Assembly (NCBI RefSeq): GCF_002252045.1
Contig: NZ_NEFF01000009.1
Coordinates: 1 to 34,997 of the forward strand
Source: Ignatzschineria sp. F8392
GTDB taxonomy: Bacteria; Pseudomonadota; Gammaproteobacteria; Cardiobacteriales; Wohlfahrtiimonadaceae
Reading direction: 5' to 3'
Length of the DNA stretch: 34,997 bases
Part shown: positions 15,459 through 24,357 of the stretch, in pieces
How positions within the stretch are numbered: position 1 is the stretch's first letter
How the letters are laid out: each line of letters opens with the position of its first letter
Position numbers and translations under genes: made by a program
The notes under the pieces: generated by a model
What the model was told of the DNA's origin: nothing
Databases searched by the model: none
Seen by the model: the letters and a program-made list of their open reading frames with translations, nothing else

Positions 15459-18305
15459 ATGAAACTAATCGATAAGTTTAGAGAGACGTCGGCACTCTAC
15501 GGTGCAAACCAGACTTATGTCGAAGAGATGTTTGAATCATATCTCGAAGATCCAAGTTCTGTATCTGCACAATGGCAGGCCTATTTTGCCGACTTTAAAA
15601 ATAGTCAAGGCGAGGATGTAGCTCAAGGACCTGTTAAGCGTGCTTTTGAGCAGATGCGTCACCAAGGGGTGCGAGTGCAATCTGCGGGTGTGGATGAAGC
15701 ACATCTTGAGAAGCAAGTTGCAGTACTCAATTTAATTGGCGAATATCGCCGTAGAGGGCATCAAGTAGCAGACTTATGCCCTCTTAATTTACGTGATATC
15801 CCTAATGTGCCTGAACTCAATCCCGGTCATTATGGTTTAACTGAAATGGATATGGGCACAACCTTTAAAACAGGTGGATTAGCGGGCAAATCAGAGATGA
15901 CGCTTCGTGATATCTTAGATGTTTTAAAGAAAACTTATACCGGACATATTGGTGCTGAGTTTGAGCATATCACTAAAGATGCAGAGCGCGACTGGATTAG
16001 AACGCGTTTAGAAGAGGTTCAAGATCATTATCGTTTAAGTGATGAAGAGCGTATTGAGACCTTAAAAGAGTTGATCTCAGCAGATGGATTAGAGCGTTAT
16101 CTTCATACTCGTTATGTTGGACAAAAACGCTTCTCATTAGAGGGTGGGGATGCTTTAATTCCGATGCTCCATGAGATGGTCGTAGGTGCTTCCAATTTTG
16201 GTGCGGAAGAGATCGTGATCGGGATGGCTCATCGTGGTCGTCTTAATACCTTAGTTAATATCTTAGGAAAAGCTCCTAAACAGCTCTTTGCAGAGTTTGA
16301 GGGCGTTCCAACCTTCTCGAAAGGTTCTGGCGACGTAAAATATCATATGGGGTACTCCTCCTCAGTGATCGCATCGCCCGATAATCCTCCTGTGCATCTT
16401 GCGCTTGCATTTAACCCTTCTCACCTTGAGATTGTAAATCCTGTTGTGGAAGGATCTGTTCGTGCACGTTTAGAGCGTCGTATTGAGCCAGGCACACCCA
16501 CAGGACATCTCCCATTTAATACTGTGCTTCCTGTGTTGATTCATGGTGATGCAGCATTTGCAGGACAAGGAATTGTTCTTGAGACGCTCCAGATGTCTCA
16601 AGCTCGTGGTTATACAACCGGGGGAACAGTTCATATTGTTGTCAATAACCGTGTTGGTTTTACAACATCAAATCCGCTAGATGCGCGTTCATCTGAGTAT
16701 TGTACTGATGCGGCGAAGATTGTTCAGGCGCCTGTTTTACATGTAAATGGTGATGATCCTGAAGCGGTGAAGCATGTGATGCAATTAGCCTTGGGCTATC
16801 GTAATACCTTCCATAAAGATGTTGTGATCGATTTAGTCTGCTACCGTAAATTAGGTCATAACGAAGCTGATGAGCCAAGTGCAACACAGCCGATGATGTA
16901 TAAGAAAGTGCGTAATCATAAGACCCCAGCACGTATCTATGCAGATCACCTTATCGCTCAAGGATTGATTACGGAAGAAGACTTTAAAAACTTCACACAA
17001 GAGTATCGCGATAAGTTGGAAGAGGGTACACCTGTTGGATTCCCAACTGTTGAGTCGATCAATAGTTCCTATATGCAGAAGTGGGAAAAGATCTCAAAAA
17101 TGCATGATCGCTTTGATGAAGAGGGTCCCGTTGTTCCTGAAACAGGTGTTGTTCCTTCAAGAATCACCGAGCTTACCCGCATTATGAATCAATTGCCTGA
17201 GAGCTTAAAACTCCATAATCGTGTTCAAAGAATTCACGATAATCGCCTTAAAATGGGTGAGGGTGAGTTAGAGATCGATTGGGGCTTTGCTGAGATTATG
17301 GCGTATGCAACTCTTCTTGAAGAGGGCTATCCTATCCGTATTACAGGGCAGGACTCAGGACGTGGAACATTCTTCCATCGTCATGCGGTTTATCACAATC
17401 AGGAAGATGGTAGTAGCTATATTCCGCTTCAGCATCTGACAAAGGATCAAGCAAACTTTACCGTTATTGACTCTATTCTTTCAGAAGCTGGCGTTTTAGG
17501 TTTTGAATATGGTTATGCCTCGACTGAACCTAATGCGCTTGTGATCTGGGAAGCGCAATTTGGTGACTTCGTGAATGGCGCACAGGTGGTTATCGACCAA
17601 TTTATCGCCTCAGGTGAGACAAAATGGCGTCGCTATAATGGTCTTGTAATGTTGCTTCCTCATGGATATGAAGGTCAAGGACCTGAGCATTCATCGGCAC
17701 GTCCTGAGCGTTTCTTAGAGCTCTGTGCAGAGAATAATATGAGTTTTGTTGTGCCGACAACGCCGGCACAGGCTTTCCATATGTTCCGTCGTCAGATGCA
17801 TCAAGATTATCGTAAGCCATTAATTGTGATGTCACCTAAGAGCTTATTACGCCATCGTCAAGCAGTGAGCACTTTAGAAGAGCTTGCAACGGGCACTTTC
17901 CGTTCGGTCTTATCAGAGATTGATGCAATTGATGCAGCGAAGGTAGAACGTGTGGTGATCAGTGTTGGTAAGATCTACTATGATGCAAGAGATCGCAGAG
18001 CTGCGGTGAATGATGAAAAAACAGCAATCATTCGTTTAGAAGAGATCTATCCATTCCCAGCGGCGGCATTAGCTGCAGAGCTTGCAAAGTATCCTAATGC
18101 GAAAGAGGTAATCTTCTTGCAGGATGAACCTAGAAACCAAGGATATGCGACCTTCGTCTATCCGCATTTAATTGAGTTATTAGGTGATAAGCATGCTTTA
18201 AGGTTTGTGACTCGTCCGGCAGCAGCTGCGCCTGCAGTGGGATATAGTCATGTTCATGCAGAGCAGGAGAAAGCGCTTCTTGACGCAATCTTTCCAACCG
18301 AGTAA
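15459..18305 (+). CDS. sucA: 2-oxoglutarate dehydrogenase E1 component
   Basis: 948 residues, full length for SucA. It is a thiamine diphosphate-dependent decarboxylase of the TCA cycle (2-oxoglutarate to the succinyl-dihydrolipoyl group on E2). The N-terminal YGANQTYVEEMFESYLEDP is the E2-binding segment type. Active-site blocks are GMAHRGRLN near 255, IHGDAAFAGQG near 361, the ThDP motif start near GDDPEAV (about 431), and CYRKLGHNEADEPSATQP. The C-terminal transketolase-like part contains GQDSGRGTFFHRHAV and LPHGYEGQGPEHSSARPERFL. It is the first gene of sucA-sucB-lpd. Confidence 0.98.
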   Translation: MKLIDKFRETSALYGANQTYVEEMFESYLEDPSSVSAQWQAYFADFKNSQGEDVAQGPVKRAFEQMRHQGVRVQSAGVDEAHLEKQVAVLNLIGEYRRRGHQVADLCPLNLRDIPNVPELNPGHYGLTEMDMGTTFKTGGLAGKSEMTLRDILDVLKKTYTGHIGAEFEHITKDAERDWIRTRLEEVQDHYRLSDEERIETLKELISADGLERYLHTRYVGQKRFSLEGGDALIPMLHEMVVGASNFGAEEIVIGMAHRGRLNTLVNILGKAPKQLFAEFEGVPTFSKGSGDVKYHMGYSSSVIASPDNPPVHLALAFNPSHLEIVNPVVEGSVRARLERRIEPGTPTGHLPFNTVLPVLIHGDAAFAGQGIVLETLQMSQARGYTTGGTVHIVVNNRVGFTTSNPLDARSSEYCTDAAKIVQAPVLHVNGDDPEAVKHVMQLALGYRNTFHKDVVIDLVCYRKLGHNEADEPSATQPMMYKKVRNHKTPARIYADHLIAQGLITEEDFKNFTQEYRDKLEEGTPVGFPTVESINSSYMQKWEKISKMHDRFDEEGPVVPETGVVPSRITELTRIMNQLPESLKLHNRVQRIHDNRLKMGEGELEIDWGFAEIMAYATLLEEGYPIRITGQDSGRGTFFHRHAVYHNQEDGSSYIPLQHLTKDQANFTVIDSILSEAGVLGFEYGYASTEPNALVIWEAQFGDFVNGAQVVIDQFIASGETKWRRYNGLVMLLPHGYEGQGPEHSSARPERFLELCAENNMSFVVPTTPAQAFHMFRRQMHQDYRKPLIVMSPKSLLRHRQAVSTLEELATGTFRSVLSEIDAIDAAKVERVVISVGKIYYDARDRRAAVNDEKTAIIRLEEIYPFPAAALAAELAKYPNAKEVIFLQDEPRNQGYATFVYPHLIELLGDKHALRFVTRPAAAAPAVGYSHVHAEQEKALLDAIFPTE

Positions 18306-18347
18306 TGATTGATTGTCGATTAGGGGGCTCCTAGTGGAGCTCCTTAC

Positions 18348-18367
18348 TTATCAACAGTTATCAACAG
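18348..18367 (+). repeat. Tandem TTATCAACAG in the sucA-sucB spacer
   Basis: The 10-mer TTATCAACAG occurs twice head-to-tail. Each copy resembles a DnaA box (TTATCCACA) with one mismatch. The surrounding spacer holds a weak hairpin (GGGGCTCC/GGAGCTCC) but no clear terminator. Confidence 0.7.
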
Positions 18368-18428
18368 AATTAAAAGCTTCATTAAAAGTTTATATAACAG
18401 TTATATATTTATACATAGGAGAAAATCC

Positions 18429-19628
18429 ATGAGTGTTGAAATTAAAGTTCCGGTATTACCAGAGTCAGTTGCTGATGCATTACTCTCTGCTTGGCATAAA
18501 CAAGTAGGTGAGTTTATTGAAGAGGGTGAGAACCTTGTTGATCTTGAGACTGACAAAGTGATGTTAGAAGTTCCTGCAACAGTGAGCGGCGTTCTTAAAG
18601 AGATCAAAGTTGAAGAGGGCACAGATGTTACAGAAGGAACTGTTTTAGCAATTATCGAAGCTGGCGAAGCACCTAAGGCAGAAGCAGCGCCTAAAGCAGA
18701 AGAGAGCAGTGCGGCCGCCACTGTTGAGAGTGATGAAGAAGTGGGAATGTCACCAACTGTTCGTCGCTTAGTTGAAGAGAATAACCTTGATATTAGCAAG
18801 ATCCCGGCAACCGGCAAAAATGGTCGTCATCTTAAAGAAGATATTGAAAACTTCTTGAAAAATGGTGGTGCGAAAGCGGCACCTGCAGCGAGTAAAGCAG
18901 CGCCAGTTGCTTCTGTTCCAACCGGTGAGCGTGTTGAAAAGCGTGTACCGATGACGCGTCTTCGTGCCCGTATTGCAGAGCGTCTTCTTGACGCTACAAA
19001 TAGCACAGCAATGTTAACAACATTCAACGAGATCAACATGGAACCTGTGATCTCGATGCGTAAGAAGTATCAAGATCGTTTCACTAAGACCCATGGTGTA
19101 AAACTTGGTTTTATGTCTTTCTTTGTTAAGGCAGCAGTTGAAGCACTTAAGAAGTATCCAGCTGTTAATGCTTCGATTGATGGTAATGATATTATCTATC
19201 ATGGTTATTTCGATATCGGTATTGCCGTCTCTTCACCACGTGGTTTAGTGGTGCCAATTATTCGTAATGCAGATCAATTAAGCCTTGCTGATATTGAGAA
19301 GCAAATTATTGAATATGCAACAAAAGCGAAAGAGGGTACTTTAACTATCGAAGAGATGACAGGTGGTACATTTACAATCACAAATGGTGGTGTATTTGGC
19401 TCAATGCTCTCAACGCCGATTATCAACCCACCACAAAGTGGTATTTTAGGTATGCACAATACTTATGAGCGTCCAATTGTTAAAGATGGTCAAATTATTG
19501 CTGCACCGATGATGTATGTTGCTCACTCATATGACCATAGAATCATCGATGGTGCTGAAGCAGTTGGATTCTTAGTCTCAATCAAAGAATCAATCGAAGA
19601 CCCAGCAAGTATGCTTCTTGAACTCTAA
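18429..19628 (+). CDS. sucB: 2-oxoglutarate dehydrogenase E2, dihydrolipoamide succinyltransferase
   Basis: 399 residues. The lipoyl domain (about 1-76) has the lipoylated K43 in DLETDKVMLEVPA. An Ala/Pro/Glu linker follows, then a peripheral-subunit-binding domain (about 98-134, SPTVRRLVEENNLDISKI...GRHLKEDI), a second Ala-rich linker and the catalytic domain ending with the H370-x3-D374-G motif (HSYDHRIIDG). It transfers the succinyl group to CoA and forms the core of the complex. It starts 123 bp after sucA, with GGAGAAA before the ATG. Confidence 0.98.
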   Translation: MSVEIKVPVLPESVADALLSAWHKQVGEFIEEGENLVDLETDKVMLEVPATVSGVLKEIKVEEGTDVTEGTVLAIIEAGEAPKAEAAPKAEESSAAATVESDEEVGMSPTVRRLVEENNLDISKIPATGKNGRHLKEDIENFLKNGGAKAAPAASKAAPVASVPTGERVEKRVPMTRLRARIAERLLDATNSTAMLTTFNEINMEPVISMRKKYQDRFTKTHGVKLGFMSFFVKAAVEALKKYPAVNASIDGNDIIYHGYFDIGIAVSSPRGLVVPIIRNADQLSLADIEKQIIEYATKAKEGTLTIEEMTGGTFTITNGGVFGSMLSTPIINPPQSGILGMHNTYERPIVKDGQIIAAPMMYVAHSYDHRIIDGAEAVGFLVSIKESIEDPASMLLEL

Positions 19629-19682
19629 TCAGTGAAGAAGCAATAGAGCTTTAGTGGGTAGTAACAATTATAGATATTAGAG

Positions 19683-19722
19683 AAGATCCTTTATTGACCT
19701 TTTATCGATAAAGGATCTTTTT
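19683..19722 (+). terminator. Terminator-like hairpin between sucB and lpd
   Basis: AAGATCCTTTAT, a 13-base loop, ATAAAGGATCTT and a short T run, immediately before the lpd ribosome site. It may attenuate read-through or stabilise the upstream mRNA end. Confidence 0.7.
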
Positions 19723-19737
19723 CAAGGAGAATATTTT

Positions 19738-21168
19738 ATGGCGAAGAAAGAATTTGATGTCATCGTAATCGGTGGTGGTCCTGCAGGTTATGTTAATGCC
19801 ATTCGTGCAGCTCAATTGGGTTTAAAAGTTGCCTGTGTTGAAAAATGGATTGGCAAATCAGGAAAGCCTGTTTTAGGTGGGACCTGTCTTAACGTAGGTT
19901 GTATTCCTTCTAAGGCACTGCTTGAGTCATCAGCACTCTATGAAGCAGCGAAAGATCACGGTGCAGATCACGGTATCTCTGTTGAAGGGATTAAAATGGA
20001 TCCTAAGGCAATGATTGCTCGTAAAGATAAGATTGTCTCTGAATTAACTGCGGGTATTTCGATGTTGTTCCAAGCGAATAAGGTTGAGTGGCTACAAGGT
20101 ACAGGAAAGTTATTAAAAGATAATGTTGTTGAAGTCACTGATCATGACGGTAAAGTTGAAACCTATAAAGCAAAAGATGTTGTTTTAGCGACCGGTTCTG
20201 TACCGATGGATATTCCATCTGCAGTAGTCGATAATCAGCGTATTTTAGATTCTGAAGGTGCTCTTGACCTAGAGGTTGTACCGAAGCGTTTAGGCGTCAT
20301 TGGCGCTGGTGTTATCGGTCTTGAGATGGCAAGTGTCTGGTCCCGTTTAGGTGCTGAAGTTGTTATTTTTGAAGCGATGGATAAGTTCCTTTCAGCGGCA
20401 GATCAGCAGATTGCAAAAGATGCAGCTAAGCACTTTAAGAAGCAAGGTTTAGATATTCGCCTTGGTGCTCGTGTGAATGAGTCAGTCGCAACGGATGATG
20501 GTGTTACTGTTAAATATAGTGACAAAAGTGGTGAGCATGAAGAGAAGTTTGACTACTTATTAGTTGCTGTAGGCCGTAAAGCATTCACAGATGGAATTGT
20601 GGATGAGACGGTAGGTCTTGAGATGGATGGTCGTTTAGTTAAAGTCGACGATCAGTGTCAGACCAATATTCCACATGTTTGGGCGATTGGTGACCTTGTT
20701 CGTGGACCTATGTTAGCGCATAAAGGTTCTGCAGAAGGTATTGCTGTGGCGCAACGCATTGCTGGTCAATATGCTCGTGTTAATTATGATGCGGTGCCAT
20801 GGGTGATCTATACTCATCCTGAGATTGCATGGGCAGGTAAAACTGAAGAGCAATGTAAAGCAGATGGTATCGAAGTGATTACTAGCTCCTTCCCATTTGC
20901 AGCATCAGGTCGTGCAAAAGCGATGGGATCAACGGAAGGTTTAGTGAAAGTGATTGCTGATGCAAAAACAGATAAGTTATTAGGGGTGCATATTGTAGGC
21001 CCTAATGCATCAGAGTTGATTCATGAAGCTGTGATTGTTTTAGAGTTTGGTGGTACTTCAGAAGATATCGCAAGCACAATGCATGCGCATCCAACACTTG
21101 CAGAGAGTGTTATGGAAGCGGCGCATGGTATTCATAAAAGCGCAATTCATATGATGAATCGAAAATAG
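19738..21168 (+). CDS. lpd: Dihydrolipoamide dehydrogenase (E3)
   Basis: 476 residues. The N-terminal FAD-binding motif is VIVIGGGPAGYVNA. The redox-active disulfide is C50/C55 in GGTCLNVGCIPSK, with a short insertion before it (EKWIGKSGKPVLGG) typical of the E3 partnered with 2-oxoglutarate dehydrogenase in pseudomonads. The NAD-binding motif is GVIGAGVIGLEMASVWSRLG. The C-terminal dimer interface has the catalytic H449-x-H451-P...E456 (HAHPTLAE). It re-oxidises dihydrolipoamide on E2 with NAD. It is third in sucA-sucB-lpd, with a strong AAGGAG ribosome site. Confidence 0.97.
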   Translation: MAKKEFDVIVIGGGPAGYVNAIRAAQLGLKVACVEKWIGKSGKPVLGGTCLNVGCIPSKALLESSALYEAAKDHGADHGISVEGIKMDPKAMIARKDKIVSELTAGISMLFQANKVEWLQGTGKLLKDNVVEVTDHDGKVETYKAKDVVLATGSVPMDIPSAVVDNQRILDSEGALDLEVVPKRLGVIGAGVIGLEMASVWSRLGAEVVIFEAMDKFLSAADQQIAKDAAKHFKKQGLDIRLGARVNESVATDDGVTVKYSDKSGEHEEKFDYLLVAVGRKAFTDGIVDETVGLEMDGRLVKVDDQCQTNIPHVWAIGDLVRGPMLAHKGSAEGIAVAQRIAGQYARVNYDAVPWVIYTHPEIAWAGKTEEQCKADGIEVITSSFPFAASGRAKAMGSTEGLVKVIADAKTDKLLGVHIVGPNASELIHEAVIVLEFGGTSEDIASTMHAHPTLAESVMEAAHGIHKSAIHMMNRK

Positions 21169-21301
21169 TATGGAGCAAAAATAGTTAGCAAGGTTTGAGG
21201 TGAGCACTTAAAAAGATTGAATGAAGTATTCCGTTGATCTTACATTTTGATCTTACTCATCTCTCATCGTAGTTAATTATGGTCCCTATAAACGAAGAGT
21301 A

Positions 21302-21336
21302 AGCACTACTTCTTGATAAGAGGTAGTGCTTTTTTA
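21302..21336 (+). terminator. Rho-independent terminator after lpd
   Basis: AAGCACTAC-TTCTT, a loop, GGTAGTGCTT and a T run, about 135 bases after lpd; it ends the suc-lpd cluster. Confidence 0.85.
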
Positions 21337-21538
21337 TCGATTGCTAGAGTGTGATTGTTAGATTGAAATATTTCATAACTTGATATGGTTCGATATATCT
21401 CGATATTGAGCGCGCAATTTTATTAAAAATCTCTTTATAGATAGGTCTTAATGGTACTATAACTCATTGATATATATGAATAGTATTATTAAATCTCATT
21501 GTTGATCAATAATAGATCAAAAAAAGTGTGGGATCTGT

Positions 21539-21567
21539 TTGACATACTTTAGTGTTCATACTATTAT
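21539..21567 (+). promoter_or_regulatory. Strong promoter of tRNA-Glu
   Basis: Consensus TTGACA (21539-21544), a 17-bp spacer and TATTAT (21562-21567), 43 bases before the mature tRNA. The upstream 200 bases are AT-rich without a gene. Confidence 0.85.
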
Positions 21568-21610
21568 AGTCACCTGTTCACGAGGAGAAGCTTCCAAGAG
21601 AATAGATTTA

Positions 21611-21685
21611 GTCCCTATCGTCTAGCGGTTAGGACACTGCCCTTTCACGGCGGCAACCGGGGTTCGAATCCCCGTAGGGACGCCA
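21611..21685 (+). tRNA. tRNA-Glu (anticodon TTC)
   Basis: Acceptor GTCCCTA pairing with TAGGGAC, D-arm CGTCTAGCGGTTAGGACA, anticodon loop CTTTCAC, T-arm GGGGTTCGAATCCCC, discriminator G and encoded CCA. Confidence 0.97.
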
Positions 21686-21690
21686 AATAT

Positions 21691-21725
21691 AAAGCCTACT
21701 GATTATATCAGTAGGCTTTTTTGGT
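21691..21725 (+). terminator. Rho-independent terminator of tRNA-Glu
   Basis: AAAGCCTACTGAT, a short AT loop, ATCAGTAGGCTTT and a T run directly after the tRNA. Confidence 0.9.
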
Positions 21726-21800
21726 TTCTAGAGGTATTCATTTATATTGTATGCATTGATATTTAATAAGTGATATTTAAGTGATATTTAGTTAGTAAGT

Positions 21801-21830
21801 AGATCTATCTGGATCTATCCGGATCTATTA
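21801..21830. repeat. 10-bp tandem repeat upstream of the Rieske gene
   Basis: AGATCTATCT, GGATCTATCC and GGATCTATTA follow each other without gaps, about 50 bases before the Rieske-protein gene. Confidence 0.75.
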
Positions 21831-21878
21831 CAGAGCTGATCTCGATGAGATGAGATATCAGAAATAGGAGAGTTATAG

Positions 21879-22214
21879 ATGGCAAAAATTTTTATATGTA
21901 AAGTGGATGATCTTACAGCAGGAGAGATGCGTAAGTTTGAAACGGAAATAGGTGAACTCCTTGTCTTTAATCGAGAAGAGGAATACTTTGTAACGGATGA
22001 TCAATGTACCCATGCAACAGCCTCTCTCTCTGAAGGTGATTATTTTGATGACACGATCAGCTGTCCATTGCATTGGGGAGAGTTTAATATTATGACAGGG
22101 GAAGCAACAGCGGCTCCTTGTAAGAAACCACTCCGTACCTATCGTGTCTTAGTGGAGGGCAATGAGGTCTATATCGATAGTGAATTAGAGGCAGAGGCTG
22201 CAATGCTTAAATAG
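21879..22214 (+). CDS. Rieske [2Fe-2S] ferredoxin-like protein
   Basis: 111 residues, a single small domain. The Rieske ligands are clear: C-x-H in DDQCTHATASLSEG and C-x2-H in SCPLHWGEFNIMTGEA. These are the ferredoxin-type spacings found in electron-transfer subunits of ring-hydroxylating oxygenases and in NirD-like proteins. There is no signal peptide, so it is cytoplasmic. No oxygenase or reductase is next to it, so its partner is unknown; it looks like a stand-alone monocistronic gene with AGGAG upstream and a terminator behind. Confidence 0.9.
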   Translation: MAKIFICKVDDLTAGEMRKFETEIGELLVFNREEEYFVTDDQCTHATASLSEGDYFDDTISCPLHWGEFNIMTGEATAAPCKKPLRTYRVLVEGNEVYIDSELEAEAAMLK

Positions 22215-22274
22215 AGGATCGGTAGAAGGTCGTCATAGATCGAGAAGTTGGTAAACCATAGAATGGAACAGAAG

Positions 22275-22298
22275 AAGAGCCTAAAGGGCTCTTTTTTT
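22275..22298 (+). terminator. Rho-independent terminator after the Rieske gene
   Basis: AAGAGCCT, an AAA loop, GGGCTCTT and a T run. The following 375 bases up to the CstA gene contain no supported gene; they hold an 11/10-bp repeat of TTATAGAT near 22304-22334. Confidence 0.85.
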
Positions 22299-22303
22299 AT
22301 TTC

Positions 22304-22334
22304 CTTATAGATTTCTTATAGATCCCTATAGATC
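22304..22334. repeat. 10-11 bp tandem repeat (TATAGATYY)
   Basis: CTTATAGATTT, CTTATAGATCC and CTATAGATC follow one another just after the Rieske terminator. Confidence 0.7.
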
Positions 22335-22673
22335 ATTAAAATGATATTGGAGATTGTACAAAATAGAAAATAAAGGGTATATAAGAGATAGGGCTATAGT
22401 AAGTCTTTAAGTTCGATAGTAGTCGGATAAAATGACAAGATTGAGCAGCAGTTTTAACTCACTCTTGTTGAAGTTTAGTTTTAAAGAGGAGATGTGACAA
22501 GGGTTAATAGTGTGCCGGGATTGAGTCATCAATCTTGAGTCTGATCATCAATAATAAAAAAGAATCATTAAAGAGAAATGATCGAAAAGGTCGGAAAGAT
22601 CAGTAGCGCTATTAGAGATTGATCACATTATCCTATTTTATGTGGGTGGTGCCCTTAACTTTAGGAGGAGAAG

Positions 22674-24179
22674 ATGTTTACATTTATCGGCGGTATATTA
22701 CTGCTTATTATAGGTTACTTCACTTATGGGAAGTATGTAGAGAAGGTCTTTGGAGTGAAAGAGAGGCCTACACCGGCATATACGAGTAGCGATGGTGTTG
22801 ACTACGTACCGATGAATACGGCTAAAAACTCATTGATTCAGTTACTCAATATTGCCGGCGTCGGTCCGATTTTCGGCCCGATTTTGGGAGCGCTTTATGG
22901 CCCCGTTGCTTTTATCTGGATCGTCTTTGGTTGTATTTTAGCCGGAGGAGTTCATGATTATTTAACGGGAATGATCTCGATTCGAAATCGTGGGGCTCAT
23001 CTTCCTGAACTTGCGGAAAAGTTTTTAGGAAAATCGATGCGCCATATTGTCAATGCCTTTGCCTTACTGCTGCTTGTTCTTGTAGGAACGGTGTTTGTTT
23101 CGGCTCCAGGACAGTTACTCTATGATCTGATGGGCGGTAAAGTTGGTCTCGCAATTATAGTTGGTATTATCTTTATCTACTATGTTTTAGCAACGCTATT
23201 GCCGATCGACAAGATCATCGGGCGCTTCTATCCCTTCTTCGGGATGCTCTTAGTTTTAAGTGCTATCGGTATTGGTGTTGGTTTAGTTGTTACAGGGCAG
23301 GCGGGCAATATTCCTGAGTTGACCTTAGATAATCTTCATCCTGGTGGTCTTGCGATCTTCCCGTTACTCTTTTTGACAATCTCTTGCGGGGCACTTTCAG
23401 GTTTCCATGCAACGCAATCGCCTATTATTTCACGTACAACTAAGAATGAAGGGCATGGGCGAAAAATTTTCTACGGCATGATGATTGCAGAAGGTGTTAT
23501 TGCAATGATCTGGGCTGCGGCAGCGATGGCGATGTTCTATGATCCAGTAGCACCTTTTGGCGAGGGATTAAATGCGGTATTGAAAGAAGGTGGTCCGGCA
23601 TTAGTCGTTAGTAAAGTGGCTGTTATGATGTTAGGTGGTGTAGGAGGAACAATAGCGATTTTAGGTGTGATTATCCTTCCCATTACCTCTGGTGATACCG
23701 CATTTAGAAGTGCAAGAATGATTATTGCGGATTATCTTAAGATTGGACAAGATAAGGTCGGCAAGCGTCTTTGGATTGCTCTTCCAATGTTTGTTATCTC
23801 TGCTATTCTTCTTCAGCTCGATTTTAATATTTTATGGCGTTACTTCTCATGGGCGAATCAATCGACAGCAGTGATAGCGCTCTTTGTAGGGGCGATGTAT
23901 CTCTATATTGGCGGTAAGAATTACTGGATCTCACTATTGCCGGGAATTTTTATGTTATTAGCGACAACTACCTATATTTTAGAGCAGCCGATCGGCTTTG
24001 GTCTCTCGACAGAGATCTCTCAGATCGGAGCGGTGATTATCTCAATTGCGCTTGTTGCACTCTTTTTCTGGCAAGCAAAACGTCAAAGAGCATGTGGACT
24101 GCCTTTAGAAGAAGATTTAACAGGTTGGGATGGCACGATGAAAGAGGGTGGCTATGACTTCACCTGTAAAGGCTTATAA
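22674..24179 (+). CDS. CstA-family carbon starvation transporter (short form)
   Basis: 501 residues with many membrane helices. It begins MFTFIGGILLLIIGYFTYGKYVEKVFGV. Conserved CstA blocks are YVPMNTAKNSLIQLLNIAGVGPIFGPILGALYGP, GGVHDYLTGMISIRNRG, LTISCGALSGFHATQSPIISRTTKNEG, ITSGDTAFRSARMIIADYL and RYFSWANQSTA. It is shorter than the roughly 700-residue E. coli CstA and belongs to the compact group. CstA/BtsT proteins import peptides or pyruvate during carbon limitation; which one is unclear here. The start is preceded by AGGAGGAG. The leader of 375 bases is long; I saw no convincing CRP site in it. Confidence 0.92.
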   Translation: MFTFIGGILLLIIGYFTYGKYVEKVFGVKERPTPAYTSSDGVDYVPMNTAKNSLIQLLNIAGVGPIFGPILGALYGPVAFIWIVFGCILAGGVHDYLTGMISIRNRGAHLPELAEKFLGKSMRHIVNAFALLLLVLVGTVFVSAPGQLLYDLMGGKVGLAIIVGIIFIYYVLATLLPIDKIIGRFYPFFGMLLVLSAIGIGVGLVVTGQAGNIPELTLDNLHPGGLAIFPLLFLTISCGALSGFHATQSPIISRTTKNEGHGRKIFYGMMIAEGVIAMIWAAAAMAMFYDPVAPFGEGLNAVLKEGGPALVVSKVAVMMLGGVGGTIAILGVIILPITSGDTAFRSARMIIADYLKIGQDKVGKRLWIALPMFVISAILLQLDFNILWRYFSWANQSTAVIALFVGAMYLYIGGKNYWISLLPGIFMLLATTTYILEQPIGFGLSTEISQIGAVIISIALVALFFWQAKRQRACGLPLEEDLTGWDGTMKEGGYDFTCKGL

Positions 24180-24254
24180 TCTCTTATATTTTATGATCAC
24201 GACTTTAAACGCACTTTAAGTGAATTTTAATAATGTGAATAGTAGGGTAAAGAG

Positions 24255-24287
24255 TATTAGATAAGTATTAGATATGTATTAGATAAA
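24255..24287. repeat. Triple 11-bp repeat TATTAGATA
   Basis: TATTAGATAAG, TATTAGATATG and TATTAGATAAA lie end to end just before the terminator of the CstA gene. About 50 bases upstream TTTAA also recurs three times at 11-bp spacing (24204-24231). Confidence 0.8.
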
Positions 24288-24316
24288 ACTCCCGGATAAT
24301 TCTGGGAGTTTTTTTA
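24285..24316 (+). terminator. Rho-independent terminator after the CstA gene
   Basis: AAAACTCCCGG, an ATAATT loop, CTGGGAGTTTT and a T run. Confidence 0.9.
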
Positions 24317-24357
24317 ATGGGAGAAATGGGAGAAATGAGAAGGTGAGAGGAGGAGAT

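Noticed and set aside
18323-18342. Terminator after sucA
   Set aside because: The GGGGCTCC/GGAGCTCC hairpin has no T run, and sucB follows as part of the same complex.
24204-24236. Third copy of the two-component operator upstream of glycerate kinase
   Set aside because: The half-sites fit only loosely and any promoter here would run straight into the strong terminator at 24285; kept only as a repeat observation.
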